Origin: Candidatus Berkelbacteria bacterium
GTDB taxonomy: Bacteria; Patescibacteriota; UBA1384; JAHJRZ01
Assembly (NCBI GenBank): GCA_026397195.1
Contig: JAPLVI010000060.1
Coordinates: 1-9,795, forward strand
Direction of reading: 5' to 3'
Length of the DNA stretch: 9,795 bases
Notes under the pieces: model-generated
What the model was told of the DNA's origin: nothing
Database searches by the model: none
Seen by the model: the letters and a program-made list of their open reading frames with translations, nothing else
Translations under genes and position numbers: made by a program
In this document: piece after piece, positions 1 to 6,213 of the stretch
Layout of the letters: each line of letters begins with the position of its first letter
Numbering within the stretch: the stretch's first letter is position 1

Positions 1-16
1 CTAGCTGTAAGACATA

Positions 17-55
17 TTGGCATTAGCCATCGCCCTAAGGGGCAGGCTGAGCCAA
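17..55 (+). promoter_or_regulatory. Structured 5' leader hairpin of prepilin gene 1
   Basis: The leader RNA can fold into one long hairpin. TTGGC (17-21) pairs with GCCAA (51-55), A22 bulges, TTAGCC (23-28) pairs with GGCTGA (45-50) including one U-G pair, and GCCC (32-35) pairs with GGGC (40-43). The same fold is found upstream of gene 2 at 951-990 with altered but still paired bases. It sits directly before the SD at 65-70. The function is unknown: it could be a protein-binding site, a stability element or a riboswitch-like element. I could not match it to a riboswitch class I know. Confidence 0.55.
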
Positions 56-64
56 ATCAGACTT

Positions 65-78
65 AGGAGGTGGTCACC

Positions 79-86
<8 letters not shown>
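65..86 (+). promoter_or_regulatory. SD and start-codon hairpin of prepilin gene 1
   Basis: A perfect AGGAGG SD (65-70) is 8 nt from TTG79. An exact inverted repeat, GTGGTCA (70-76) and TGACCAC (80-86), encloses the start codon. A competing pairing, GGTCAC with GTGACC (starting at 72 and 90), overlaps it. The two folds exclude each other and could modulate initiation. The same bases also encode protein, so the pairing could be incidental. An identical copy is at 1000-1021. Confidence 0.45.
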
Positions 87-738
<652 letters not shown>

Positions 739-790
739 CGGTCACCCCATGCCCCGCATCTGCCCTGATCGCGCGGCAGTATCTCTCAAG

Positions 791-850
791 TCTCCCGTCG
801 AGGGAAGCACAGCGTGTAACGTGTGCAACCCTCCCGGGAGTTTTTTTATT
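791..850 (+). terminator. Intrinsic terminator after prepilin gene 1
   Basis: CTCCCG near 792 pairs with CGGGAG ending at 840. Inner AGGG/CCCT and GCACA/TGTGC pairs extend the stem, which is followed directly by a run of seven T. This gives prepilin gene 1 its own transcript end. Confidence 0.85.
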
Positions 851-901
851 TAGGCAGATGGTTAATGAAACACTAAAAAAGCCTATCTCCACGACCAAAT
901 A

Positions 902-930
902 TTGACAATTGTCTCTTTTTAATCTAGAAT
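902..930 (+). promoter_or_regulatory. Sigma70-type promoter of prepilin gene 2
   Basis: TTGACA (902-907) is a perfect -35 box, followed by a 17-nt spacer and TAGAAT (925-930), a one-mismatch -10 box. Transcription would start near 937, at the beginning of the leader shared with gene 1. The surrounding 100 bases are strongly AT-rich, unlike the genes on either side. Confidence 0.85.
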
Positions 931-950
931 ACAACTAGCTGTATGCACCT

Positions 951-990
951 TGGCATTAGCCATCGCCGCCCTAGGCGGCAAGCTAAGCCA
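951..990 (+). promoter_or_regulatory. Structured 5' leader hairpin of prepilin gene 2
   Basis: TGGC (951-954) pairs with GCCA (987-990), A955 bulges, TTAGC (956-960) pairs with GCTAA (982-986), and GCCGCC (965-970) pairs with GGCGGC (974-979) around a CTA loop. Compared with the gene 1 leader, the apical helix is longer and different in sequence but still paired, and one U-G pair has become U-A. This supports selection on the fold rather than on the sequence. Confidence 0.6.
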
Positions 991-1013
991 CGCCAAACTA
1001 GGAGGTGGTCACC

Positions 1014-1694
1014 TTGACCACGGGAGTGACCAGACGCAAAGGCTTCACCCTCATCGAGCTGTTGGTGGTGATCGCCATCATTGCCATTCTGGCGGCGATC
1101 CTCTTCCCGGTCTTCGCTCGCGCGCGCGAAAAAGCGCGGCAGGCGAGCTGTTCATCGAACCTGAAGCAGTTGGCCCTCGGCGCCATCATGTACGCCTCGG
1201 ACTACGACGGCAAGTTCTTCCTCTCGGCCGATGCCTACTGCAACACGACGTACACCGGCTGCTGGTACAACAAGTACGTCTACAACCACGACAACATCTA
1301 CCCTTACGTGAAGAACGACCAACTGATCGAATGCCCCTCGGCCGGCGGGGATCGATACTCCTTCGCCAGCTACGGCTGGAACAAGTGGTGCGGCCCGGAC
1401 TTCTGGGGACGTCCCGGCATCAAGGACGCGACGATCAGGAACCCGGTTCGCGTGCTCATCTTCGGCGAAGGAGGCGGGCTCGTCTGGTTTCCCAAAGACC
1501 CCGGCTGCTGCGGCGGTCTTCCCAACCGCATGACTATGAATCCGCCCCGACCGCACGGCGCCGGCGACCCGCACAACGGCGGTCTGAACATCGCCTTCGC
1601 TGACGGTCACGTCAAGTGGTTGAGTTGCCAGGGCTTTCCTGACGACGATGCCAACCCGGCATCCGACCCCGTCCTCATCGACCCAGGCCTGTGA
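1014..1694 (+). CDS. Prepilin-like protein with H-X9-DG domain (copy 2)
   Basis: This 226-residue paralogue of the preceding gene has the same leader [10 protein letters not shown], the prepilin peptidase site before FTLIE, one hydrophobic helix and the [16 protein letters not shown] block. [15 protein letters not shown] motif follows, then H187 of an H-X9-DG motif ([12 protein letters not shown]). Start TTG1014 is 8 nt from AGGAGG (1000-1005). The first 130 or so bases of the gene are almost identical to copy 1 at DNA level, whereas the middle and C-terminal parts share only family motifs. The middle is rich in Tyr, Gly and Cys. It has its own promoter, leader and terminator, so it can be expressed independently. 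It is probably a surface or pseudopilus-type protein; the substrate or partner is unknown. Confidence 0.9.
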   Translation: MTTGVTRRKGFTLIELLVVIAIIAILAAILFPVFARAREKARQASCSSNLKQLALGAIMYASDYDGKFFLSADAYCNTTYTGCWYNKYVYNHDNIYPYVKNDQLIECPSAGGDRYSFASYGWNKWCGPDFWGRPGIKDATIRNPVRVLIFGEGGGLVWFPKDPGCCGGLPNRMTMNPPRPHGAGDPHNGGLNIAFADGHVKWLSCQGFPDDDANPASDPVLIDPGL

Positions 1695-1720
1695 GTGTCC
1701 ATCCTGCCTCAACCCGTCTT

Positions 1721-1777
1721 GGTCCGGGTGGACCGACTCTCAACATTCTCATTGAGTCGGCCACCGGACCATTTTTT
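1721..1777 (+). terminator. Intrinsic terminator after prepilin gene 2
   Basis: A long stem runs from 1721-1739 to 1754-1770. GGTCCG...CCGACTC pairs with GAGTCGG...CGGACC, with two bulges on the left arm. A run of six T follows. Confidence 0.9.
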
Positions 1778-1801
1778 ATTAAAAAAATAACAAACCTTAA
1801 C

Positions 1802-1829
1802 TTGACTTTTAAATCATATTAACTAAGAT
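1802..1829 (+). promoter_or_regulatory. Sigma70-type promoter of prepilin gene 3
   Basis: TTGACT (1802-1807), a 16-nt spacer and TAAGAT (1824-1829) lie in an AT-rich gap. The predicted start is near 1836, giving a leader of about 40 nt. That leader does not resemble the hairpin leaders of genes 1 and 2. It holds a GATAGGA direct repeat (1835 and 1862), the second copy of which contains the SD. Confidence 0.7.
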
Positions 1830-1877
1830 GAAGGCGATAGGAATGCTCCACTACTCTGTCCGATAGGAGACTACCGA

Positions 1878-2555
1878 ATGAGAAGTCGAGGCTTTACGCT
1901 GATCGAACTCCTGGTTGTCATCGCGATCATCGCCATCTTGGCGGCGATCTTCTTCCCTGTGTTTGCCCGCGCCCGCGAGAAGGCGCGGCAGGCAAGCTGT
2001 CTCTCCAACGTCAAGCAGATCGTGCTGGGCGGGCTCATGTACGCACAGGACTACGACGAGACGTGGCCCACGGGACGCGTGTGCAACTGGGCCAGTGGAG
2101 GACCCTACGGCACCCACGTCATGGCCCTCATGCCGTACGTGAATAACCTGCAGATCTTCAGGTGTCCGTCGAGGGCCGGCTACACGGTCAACCCCAGCTT
2201 CATCCAGCCTCCGGTGACCTACATCGGCTCGTACGGGTTCAACCACTTGGCCTGTACAGCGATGGGTTTGGTCACGGCACCTGCGGAGCAGGTCTACACG
2301 CTCGACGCCTACAATCCGTGGATCGACTACGCGGGGGCCATCTGGGACCGGATATCGGGTCGAGGCGTTGGGAACTATAACGGCGACCCGAACTACCCCA
2401 CCAACTGGCACAACGACGGGCTCAACGTCGGCTTCATGGACGGGCACGCCAAATGGGGGAAGACCGGTGCTCTGCGCTGGAATCAGTTCTACATCACCAC
2501 TGACCCGCGCTATGCTGTCTCAATCAACATGGGAAGCGCATCCGGGCCGCCATAG
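1878..2555 (+). CDS. Prepilin-like protein with H-X9-DG domain (copy 3)
   Basis: This is the third tandem prepilin-like gene, 225 residues. The leader is short (MRSRG) before [19 protein letters not shown], so prepilin peptidase would cut after Gly5. The [16 protein letters not shown] block, a [14 protein letters not shown] motif and H178 of an H-X9-DG motif ([12 protein letters not shown]) place it in the same family as the two upstream genes. The start is ATG1878, with AGGAG (1865-1869) 8 nt upstream. It is more distant from copies 1 and 2 than they are from each other: it has another leader, another start codon and different codons in the signal region. It is transcribed alone. The partner assembly genes are not in the window. 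Confidence 0.9.
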   Translation: MRSRGFTLIELLVVIAIIAILAAIFFPVFARAREKARQASCLSNVKQIVLGGLMYAQDYDETWPTGRVCNWASGGPYGTHVMALMPYVNNLQIFRCPSRAGYTVNPSFIQPPVTYIGSYGFNHLACTAMGLVTAPAEQVYTLDAYNPWIDYAGAIWDRISGRGVGNYNGDPNYPTNWHNDGLNVGFMDGHAKWGKTGALRWNQFYITTDPRYAVSINMGSASGPP

Positions 2556-2602
2556 CCGCGTCGGTCGGATGCCGCCACCTTCGTCCATCGATTCTCATCC
2601 TC

Positions 2603-2645
2603 CCGCGAGGGTAGCACTATGTGCAACCCTCGCGGTATTTTTTTT
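2603..2645 (+). terminator. Intrinsic terminator after prepilin gene 3
   Basis: CCGCGAGGGT (2603-2612) pairs with ACCCTCGCGG (2626-2635), with an inner GCAC/GTGC pairing, followed by TA and eight T. The inner GCAC...GTGCAACCCTC layout is shared with the gene 1 terminator, suggesting a common origin of the cassettes. Confidence 0.9.
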
Positions 2646-2698
2646 AATTTGAAGGAGTAAGAAGTGATAGTTTTTTGGCAGTGTCTTTCAGAAGATTA

Positions 2699-2707
2699 TG
2701 GTATAAT
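2699..2707 (+). promoter_or_regulatory. Extended -10 promoter of the FtsB-like gene
   Basis: TGGTATAAT (2699-2707) is a consensus extended -10 element. Transcription would start near 2713-2715, which is at the ATG codons themselves (2712 and 2715), so the mRNA may be leaderless. TTGGCA at 2675-2680 is too far away (21 nt) to be a standard -35 box. Confidence 0.6.
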
Positions 2708-2711
2708 TTGA

Positions 2712-3137
2712 ATGATGAAATTTTTTAATATTTTTAAGAGAAAAAGGAAGCCCAAAAAAGCTCCTGTTATTGATAAAAGGCCTATTTGGATAGTACTAAT
2801 ATTGTTATTGGTGGCAGGTTATCTTATTTTTATCTTTTCGCGCAGTTTATGGCGGAATTATGAAATTAATAAAGAGCTCTTGAATCTTGAAGCACAAATT
2901 GATAGTTCAAAAATGAGGCAAGATTATCTCACGAACCTGGTTTCATATTATGGGACTAAAAGCTTTACTGAAAAAGAAGCACGCGGAAAATTGGGATTGA
3001 AGAAAGAAGGGGAAACGGTACTTGCCCTACCGCGAAAAGGGGCGGTTGAGAAAAAACAGGAAATTATAGAGGAATCTAATCCAGTTCCTGAGAAGACGAA
3101 CGCGGAGAAGTGGTGGAAATTTTTCTTTAAAAGATAA
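2712..3137 (+). CDS. FtsB/DivIC-like septum formation initiator protein
   Basis: This 141-residue bitopic membrane protein resembles the FtsB/DivIC family, which bridges the divisome through a periplasmic coiled coil. A basic cytoplasmic tail (residues 1-23, rich in Lys and Arg) precedes one membrane helix (about 25-43). A heptad-like segment (about 48-78, ELLNLEAQIDSSKMRQDYL) follows, then the family motif EKEARGKLGLKKEGETVLALP at about 87-107, split here as EKEARGKLGL and KKEGETVLALP. The C-terminal tail is charged and ends in WWKFFFKR, which is unusual. There is no SD, and the promoter overlaps the start. The stop codon lies in the possible target duplication of the inverted-repeat element that follows. 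The family call is good, but whether it is FtsB or DivIC-type cannot be told. Confidence 0.8.
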   Translation: MMKFFNIFKRKRKPKKAPVIDKRPIWIVLILLLVAGYLIFIFSRSLWRNYEINKELLNLEAQIDSSKMRQDYLTNLVSYYGTKSFTEKEARGKLGLKKEGETVLALPRKGAVEKKQEIIEESNPVPEKTNAEKWWKFFFKR

Positions 3138-3138
3138 A

Positions 3139-3236
3139 CCCCCACACCAAAATTATATTTGGATTCAGACTATTTTATATATAAATTATTTTGAATAATA
3201 AAAATTGAGTTATTCGCAAAATTTTTGGTGTGGGGG
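3139..3236. repeat. MITE-like inverted-repeat element (98 bp)
   Basis: Perfect terminal inverted repeats begin with CCCCCACACCAAAA (3139-3152) and end with its complement (3223-3236). They enclose about 70 AT-rich bases with a nested hairpin (GAATAA/TTATTC). TAAA stands directly outside each end (3135-3138 and 3237-3240), consistent with a 4-bp target duplication. It has no coding capacity. It could also act as a terminator for the upstream gene, although there is no proper T run. Confidence 0.55.
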
Positions 3237-3265
3237 TAAATCTCTTAATTTGTGAATACAGTGGG

Positions 3266-3294
3266 TTGCAAAAAACTAAATTATATGATATATT
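3266..3294 (+). promoter_or_regulatory. Promoter of the initiator tRNA gene
   Basis: TTGCAA (3266-3271), a 17-nt spacer and TATATT (3289-3294), with TGA directly before the -10 box as an extended element. The predicted start near 3301 is about 5 nt before the mature tRNA 5' end. Confidence 0.7.
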
Positions 3295-3336
3295 TTTAGT
3301 TGCGCTGCGGGGTAGAGCAGTAGTAGCTCGTCTGGC

Positions 3337-3813
3337 TCAATCTTTTGAGAGACCTAGATTTTTCAAACGTTCTTTAAAAATGTGAACAAGTTTAATGTTA
3401 ATAGCTACTATCCTCATAATTCCGAATGGATATTTTCGTTTCCCTCCAAGATCTTTCTTGATGTAAGGTTTGTTAAATCGAGAAGTAGGAATGTTAGTTA
3501 GTTTTGACCAATACTTAAGACAGGTTTTGTAAGGCAGGGTGTCATGGCAATGGATTACTGCCTTGATCTTTTTCTCTTCGAGTCGGCAGACGACTCTCAA
3601 GAATTGAAGATACGTGGTGATAATGTTTGGATTACCATTCGACAATGAAAGCTGAGTTTTGTCTCCTTCGGTAGCCCAGAGCACTAATCCAATGATATTC
3701 AGGGAGCGGTTTTTTCTGGGATTGTAATCGAAAGGATCACCGAGAGGATTTCGTAGATTATAAATAGTTTTACTGCGAGTTAAAGATTTCGCCATATACT
3801 GGTAGTATACCAT
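3337..3813 (-). CDS. LAGLIDADG-like homing endonuclease, antisense in intron
   Basis: This 158-residue protein is encoded on the strand opposite to the tRNA and intron. IIGLVLWATEGDK (residues 40-52) looks like a divergent single LAGLIDADG motif with acidic residues at its end. It is followed by SNGNPNIITTYLQFLRVV and the family-typical YWSKLTNIPTSRFNKPYIKK (101-120). A single motif would imply a homodimer. The expected role is to cut intron-less tRNA-fMet genes and so spread the intron. The stop codon (3337-3339) spans the 5' splice junction. There is no SD; ATG3795 (residue 7) is an alternative start just below a TATACT box on the minus strand. The cyanobacterial tRNA-fMet intron is known for a PD-(D/E)XK enzyme, so this is a different pairing. 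The endonuclease call is inferred from motif and location. Confidence 0.65.
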   Translation of the reverse strand: MVYYQYMAKSLTRSKTIYNLRNPLGDPFDYNPRKNRSLNIIGLVLWATEGDKTQLSLSNGNPNIITTYLQFLRVVCRLEEKKIKAVIHCHDTLPYKTCLKYWSKLTNIPTSRFNKPYIKKDLGGKRKYPFGIMRIVAINIKLVHIFKERLKNLGLSKD

Positions 3814-4055
3814 AAGTTCACATTTTTAGGAAATTTTTGGGCGCCTTGTTTGGAAACATTCAAGGAGATTAGCTGTCAAATTCGGGGAAGTCCTTTTAAC
3901 GGGATAATCCCGAGCCAAGTCCCAATATGGAATTGGGGAAGGTGTAGAGACTAGTTGGCAGCTGCCGTCATTCAAAAATATTTGAATCGGCAAAGGGATA
4001 GTCCAGACTACAAACTCCGAAAATTTTCGGAGGCGATGAAAATCGTAGTAGTAAG
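3338..4055 (+). other. Group I self-splicing intron in tRNA-fMet
   Basis: The intron starts after U33 and ends with G4055, as group I introns do. The core lies at 3840-4055: P3 (3871-3877 with 3957-3963), P4 (3882-3886 with 3909-3913), P6 (3921-3926 with 3932-3937), P7 (GACTA 3949-3953 with TAGTC 3999-4003), P8 (3964-3967/3988-3991 with an inner helix) and P9 (4015-4032). A last hairpin with a GAAA tetraloop is at 4034-4045. R (GTGTAGAGACTAG) and S (GATAGTCC) elements are recognisable. A partial P1 can be drawn between TGGCT of the exon and GACCTAGA near 3351. The ORF occupies the 5' half. I did not assign a subgroup. Confidence 0.88.
3375..3828. repeat. Inverted repeat bracketing the intron ORF
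   Basis: TAAAAATGTGAAC (3375-3387) and its exact complement (3816-3828) are 13 bp long and extendable by a few imperfect pairs. In the intron RNA they would form a stem (P2-like or peripheral) with most of the ORF in its loop, leaving the catalytic core free. The left arm is also coding sequence for the ORF C-terminus. Confidence 0.6.
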
Positions 4056-4102
4056 CATAACCAGGAGGTCGGAGGTGCAATTCCTCCCCCCGCTATTTAA
4101 AC

Positions 4103-4137
4103 ATTCGAAATCCGAAGCACGAAATTCGAAATCCGAA
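4103..4137. repeat. Short tandem repeat, 21-bp period
   Basis: ATTCGAAATCCGAA occurs at 4103-4116 and again at 4124-4137. It belongs to the AT-rich CGAAATCCGAA-type filler that I recall from intergenic regions of many uncultured bacterial genomes. It has no coding content. Confidence 0.6.
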
Positions 4138-4155
4138 ACAAATTGACAAGGCAGT

Positions 4156-4239
4156 TGTCATTTCGAACGCAGTGAGAAATCTTAAGGGATCTCTCGCCGG
4201 AGCCTGCACTGAGCGAAGCGAATGTGGCTCGAGATGACA
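4156..4239. repeat. Imperfect palindromic intergenic repeat
   Basis: TGTCATTTCGA (4156-4166) pairs with TCGAGATGACA (4229-4239). An inner GAGAAATC/GATCTCTC helix and a CGCAGTG/CACTGAGCG pairing give a branched fold. It resembles the widespread GTCATTTCGAACG-type dispersed repeat. The remaining gap up to the next tRNA holds TTTAGGAT repeats and a CCGCCGGCGG palindrome; I see no gene in it. Confidence 0.6.
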
Positions 4240-4295
4240 GGGTCAGTTTAGGATTTAGGATTTTGAGTTTTGAAATTCCCGCCGCCGGCGGACAT

Positions 4296-4370
4296 GCCAG
4301 TATAGCTCAGCGGTAGAGCAGAGGCATCATAAGCCTTGTGTCGCAGGTTCGATCCCTGCTACTGGCACCA
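4296..4370 (+). tRNA. tRNA-Met(CAT), probably elongator
   Basis: This is a complete, uninterrupted 75-nt tRNA including an encoded CCA. The acceptor is GCCAGTA/TACTGGC, the D arm GCTC/GAGC with loop AGCGGTA, the anticodon stem GAGGC/GCCTT with anticodon CAT (4328-4330), and the T arm GCAGG/CCTGC with loop TTCGATC. All standard landmarks are present, including a paired 1-72, so it is not an initiator. The CAT anticodon also fits tRNA-Ile2 (lysidine-modified), which I cannot exclude. It lies 200 bp after the split initiator tRNA and 31 bp before ftsH. Confidence 0.93.
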
Positions 4371-4401
4371 ATAGTTAAATAACGCGTACGCGAAAAATAT
4401 T

Positions 4402-6213
4402 ATGAATAATTGTTCCAAAACCTTTATCTATCTTATTGTCATAGCTCTGGCCATCGCCTCTGTCTATGCCTTCGTCAGCTATATGAATCCCAAAAAAGAC
4501 GAGGTTGCATTGAGTACCGTCATTGAGCAGGTAAAGAATCAGGAGGTCAGTAAGATATTAGTCTCTGGTAATAATCTTGAGATTAGTCTCAAGAACGGTA
4601 AGAAAGAGTTCTCAGCCAAAGAGGATTCTGTTTCTCTGACCGAATATGGCATCAAACCAACTGACGTTCAAATAGATGTTAAAAATGGCGAATCAGCGAC
4701 TCTTTGGATTAGTTTAGTTACCGGCATTTTACCAATTTTGTTGATAGCTGGTTTTATTTGGTTTATCTTTCGTTCGGCGCAGTCGGGGAATAATCGTGCC
4801 TTATCCTTTGGGAAAATTCAGATGAGGTTTTTGAATGGCAAAGGAAAAAAGAAAACAACTTTTAAAGACGTTGCCGGGCTAAAAGAGCCCAAGAACGAGC
4901 TTGAAGAGATAGTTGAATTTTTAAAAAATCCAGGCAAATTTAGAAAACTTGGAGCTGAAATTCCAAAAGGAGTATTGCTCTTAGGCCCGCCCGGGGTAGG
5001 GAAGACCCTGCTTGCAAAGGCAGTCGCCGGAGAAGCTAATGTTCCTTTTTTCTCCATCTCTGCTTCCGAGTTTGTCGAGATGTTTGTCGGTGTAGGCGCT
5101 TCAAGAGTCAGAGATTTGTTTGATAAAGCGAAAAAGAATTCTCCCTCGATTGTTTTTGTGGATGAACTAGATGCGGTTGGACGCCAGCGAGGAACAGGAC
5201 TTGGGGGCTCACACGATGAACGCGAACAAACCCTAAATCAAATCCTGGTGGAGATGGATGGCTTTGATACTGATACTAATGTTATTGTCATGGCAGCCAC
5301 TAATCGTCCAGATGTCTTGGATCCGGCACTTTTGCGCCCGGGCCGATTTGACCGCCGGGTTATCTTAGATTTACCTGACGTCAAAGAAAGAGAAGCAATC
5401 CTTAAAATTCATTCAAGAAATAAACCGCTCGCCGAAGACGTTAATTTTGAAGATATTGCCAAAATCACCCCTGGATTTTCCGGAGCTGACATTGAGAATT
5501 TGATGAATGAAGCGGCAATCCTCGCTGCACAAAAAGATAAAAGTAAAATTTATCAAGATGATATTGAGAGATCAATTGAGAAAGTTATGCTTGGGCCTGA
5601 ACGAAGAAGCCATATGATGAGCAAAAATGAAAAAGAAATTACTGCTTATCATGAAGCTGGACATGCTGTAGTGGCTCATATTTTGCCTAATGCCGATCCA
5701 GTGCATAAAATCTCGCTTGTTTCTCGCGGTATGGCATTGGGCTATACTCTAAAACTTCCCGCCGAAGATAGAAAAATTCATTCCAAAAGCCAATTTTCAG
5801 ATGAGCTGGCTTCGCTTCTAGGCGGTAGGGCAGCAGAGGAATTAATTTTTAATGAAATGACAACCGGCGCGCAGAATGATTTGCGCGAAGCAACTAAATT
5901 GGCGAGAAAAATGATTAAACAATTTGGCATGTCAAATTCTTTGGGACCGGTCACTTATGGCGAGAACGAAGAGTTGGTCTTTTTGGGTAGAGAATTGGGC
6001 GAGCACAAGAATTATTCAGAGGAGACTGCCTCCAAGATTGACCATGCCGTCTTAAATATCATTACTGCTGCTGAAGAAAGAGCAAAAAAGGTTTTATCCA
6101 AACATAAAAGTGAACTTAAAAAAGTTACCGACAAGCTTTTGAAAGACGAAACGATTAATAAAAAGGAATTTGAAGCGATATTCATCAAAAGAAATGTTAA
6201 AAAACCAAATTAG
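4402..6213 (+). CDS. ftsH: ATP-dependent membrane zinc protease FtsH
   Basis: This 603-residue AAA+ metalloprotease degrades membrane and regulatory proteins as a membrane-bound hexamer. Two membrane helices (about 8-28 and 102-123) flank a short external domain. The AAA domain has Walker A GPPGVGKT (195-202), Walker [12 protein letters not shown] (250-260) and the second region of homology [17 protein letters not shown] with arginines R315 and R318. The protease domain has the zinc motif HEAGH (417-421) and the third ligand D493 in [10 protein letters not shown]. All catalytic residues are present, and the length is near the family norm. There is no SD before ATG4402, and the gene may be cotranscribed with the upstream tRNAs. 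The last 20 bases overlap the methyltransferase start. A degraded second copy of the 3' end lies at 6969-7050. Confidence 0.97.
   Translation: MNNCSKTFIYLIVIALAIASVYAFVSYMNPKKDEVALSTVIEQVKNQEVSKILVSGNNLEISLKNGKKEFSAKEDSVSLTEYGIKPTDVQIDVKNGESATLWISLVTGILPILLIAGFIWFIFRSAQSGNNRALSFGKIQMRFLNGKGKKKTTFKDVAGLKEPKNELEEIVEFLKNPGKFRKLGAEIPKGVLLLGPPGVGKTLLAKAVAGEANVPFFSISASEFVEMFVGVGASRVRDLFDKAKKNSPSIVFVDELDAVGRQRGTGLGGSHDEREQTLNQILVEMDGFDTDTNVIVMAATNRPDVLDPALLRPGRFDRRVILDLPDVKEREAILKIHSRNKPLAEDVNFEDIAKITPGFSGADIENLMNEAAILAAQKDKSKIYQDDIERSIEKVMLGPERRSHMMSKNEKEITAYHEAGHAVVAHILPNADPVHKISLVSRGMALGYTLKLPAEDRKIHSKSQFSDELASLLGGRAAEELIFNEMTTGAQNDLREATKLARKMIKQFGMSNSLGPVTYGENEELVFLGRELGEHKNYSEETASKIDHAVLNIITAAEERAKKVLSKHKSELKKVTDKLLKDETINKKEFEAIFIKRNVKKPN

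Larger units (their letters stand above)
3306..4095 (+). tRNA. Initiator tRNA-Met(CAT) split by a group I intron
   Basis: The exons are 3306-3337 and 4056-4095. Joined, they give a 72-nt cloverleaf. The acceptor GCGGGG pairs with CCCCGC below an unpaired T1-T72. The D stem is GAGC/GCTC with A11-T24, the anticodon stem TCTGG/CCAGG with loop CTCATAA, and the T stem GGAGG/CCTCC. The 1-72 mismatch and the A11-T24 pair are marks of bacterial initiator tRNA. CCA is not encoded. Oddities: U29-A41 replaces one of the three usual G-C pairs, the D loop has A at position 18, and the T loop reads TGCAATT with G at 55. The intron interrupts the anticodon loop between U33 and C34. Without splicing the tRNA cannot form. 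Confidence 0.88.

Noticed and set aside
70..72. GTG as start codon of prepilin gene 1 (and GTG1005 for gene 2)
   Set aside because: It overlaps the AGGAGG SD. The next in-frame codon, TTG, lies at the ideal 8-nt distance in both genes.
950..1603. A 217-codon open frame overlapping prepilin copy 2 in another frame
   Set aside because: Its product is Arg- and His-rich with no domain. The other frame has a signal peptide, family motifs and a well-placed SD, so this is a GC-rich shadow.
1152..1712. A 186-codon minus-strand frame over copy 2, and a similar 198-codon one at 1851-2447 over copy 3
   Set aside because: Both are Val- and Arg-rich antisense translations of GC-rich codons with no recognisable motif and no promoter or SD that I could see.
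3826..4080. An 84-codon minus-strand frame over the intron core
   Set aside because: It covers the ribozyme core and the tRNA 3' exon, and its composition shows no protein family. The RNA structure explains the sequence.
3955..4146. A 63-codon plus-strand frame across the intron end, tRNA exon and repeats
   Set aside because: It starts at a non-ATG codon and runs through structural RNA and CGAAATCCGAA repeats, so it is a chance frame.
4143..4160. TTGACA as a -35 box for the second tRNA
   Set aside because: There is no -10 box at a fitting distance. The bases are part of a TGACAA/TTGTCA palindrome at the edge of the repeat.
4156..4239. Possible CRISPR or structured RNA gene
   Set aside because: There is only one palindromic unit and no regularly spaced repeats, so a dispersed intergenic repeat is the simpler reading.
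4383..4392. CGCGTACGCG palindrome before ftsH as an operator
   Set aside because: It is a ten-base palindrome without a second copy or clear promoter next to it. It is too little to call a site.
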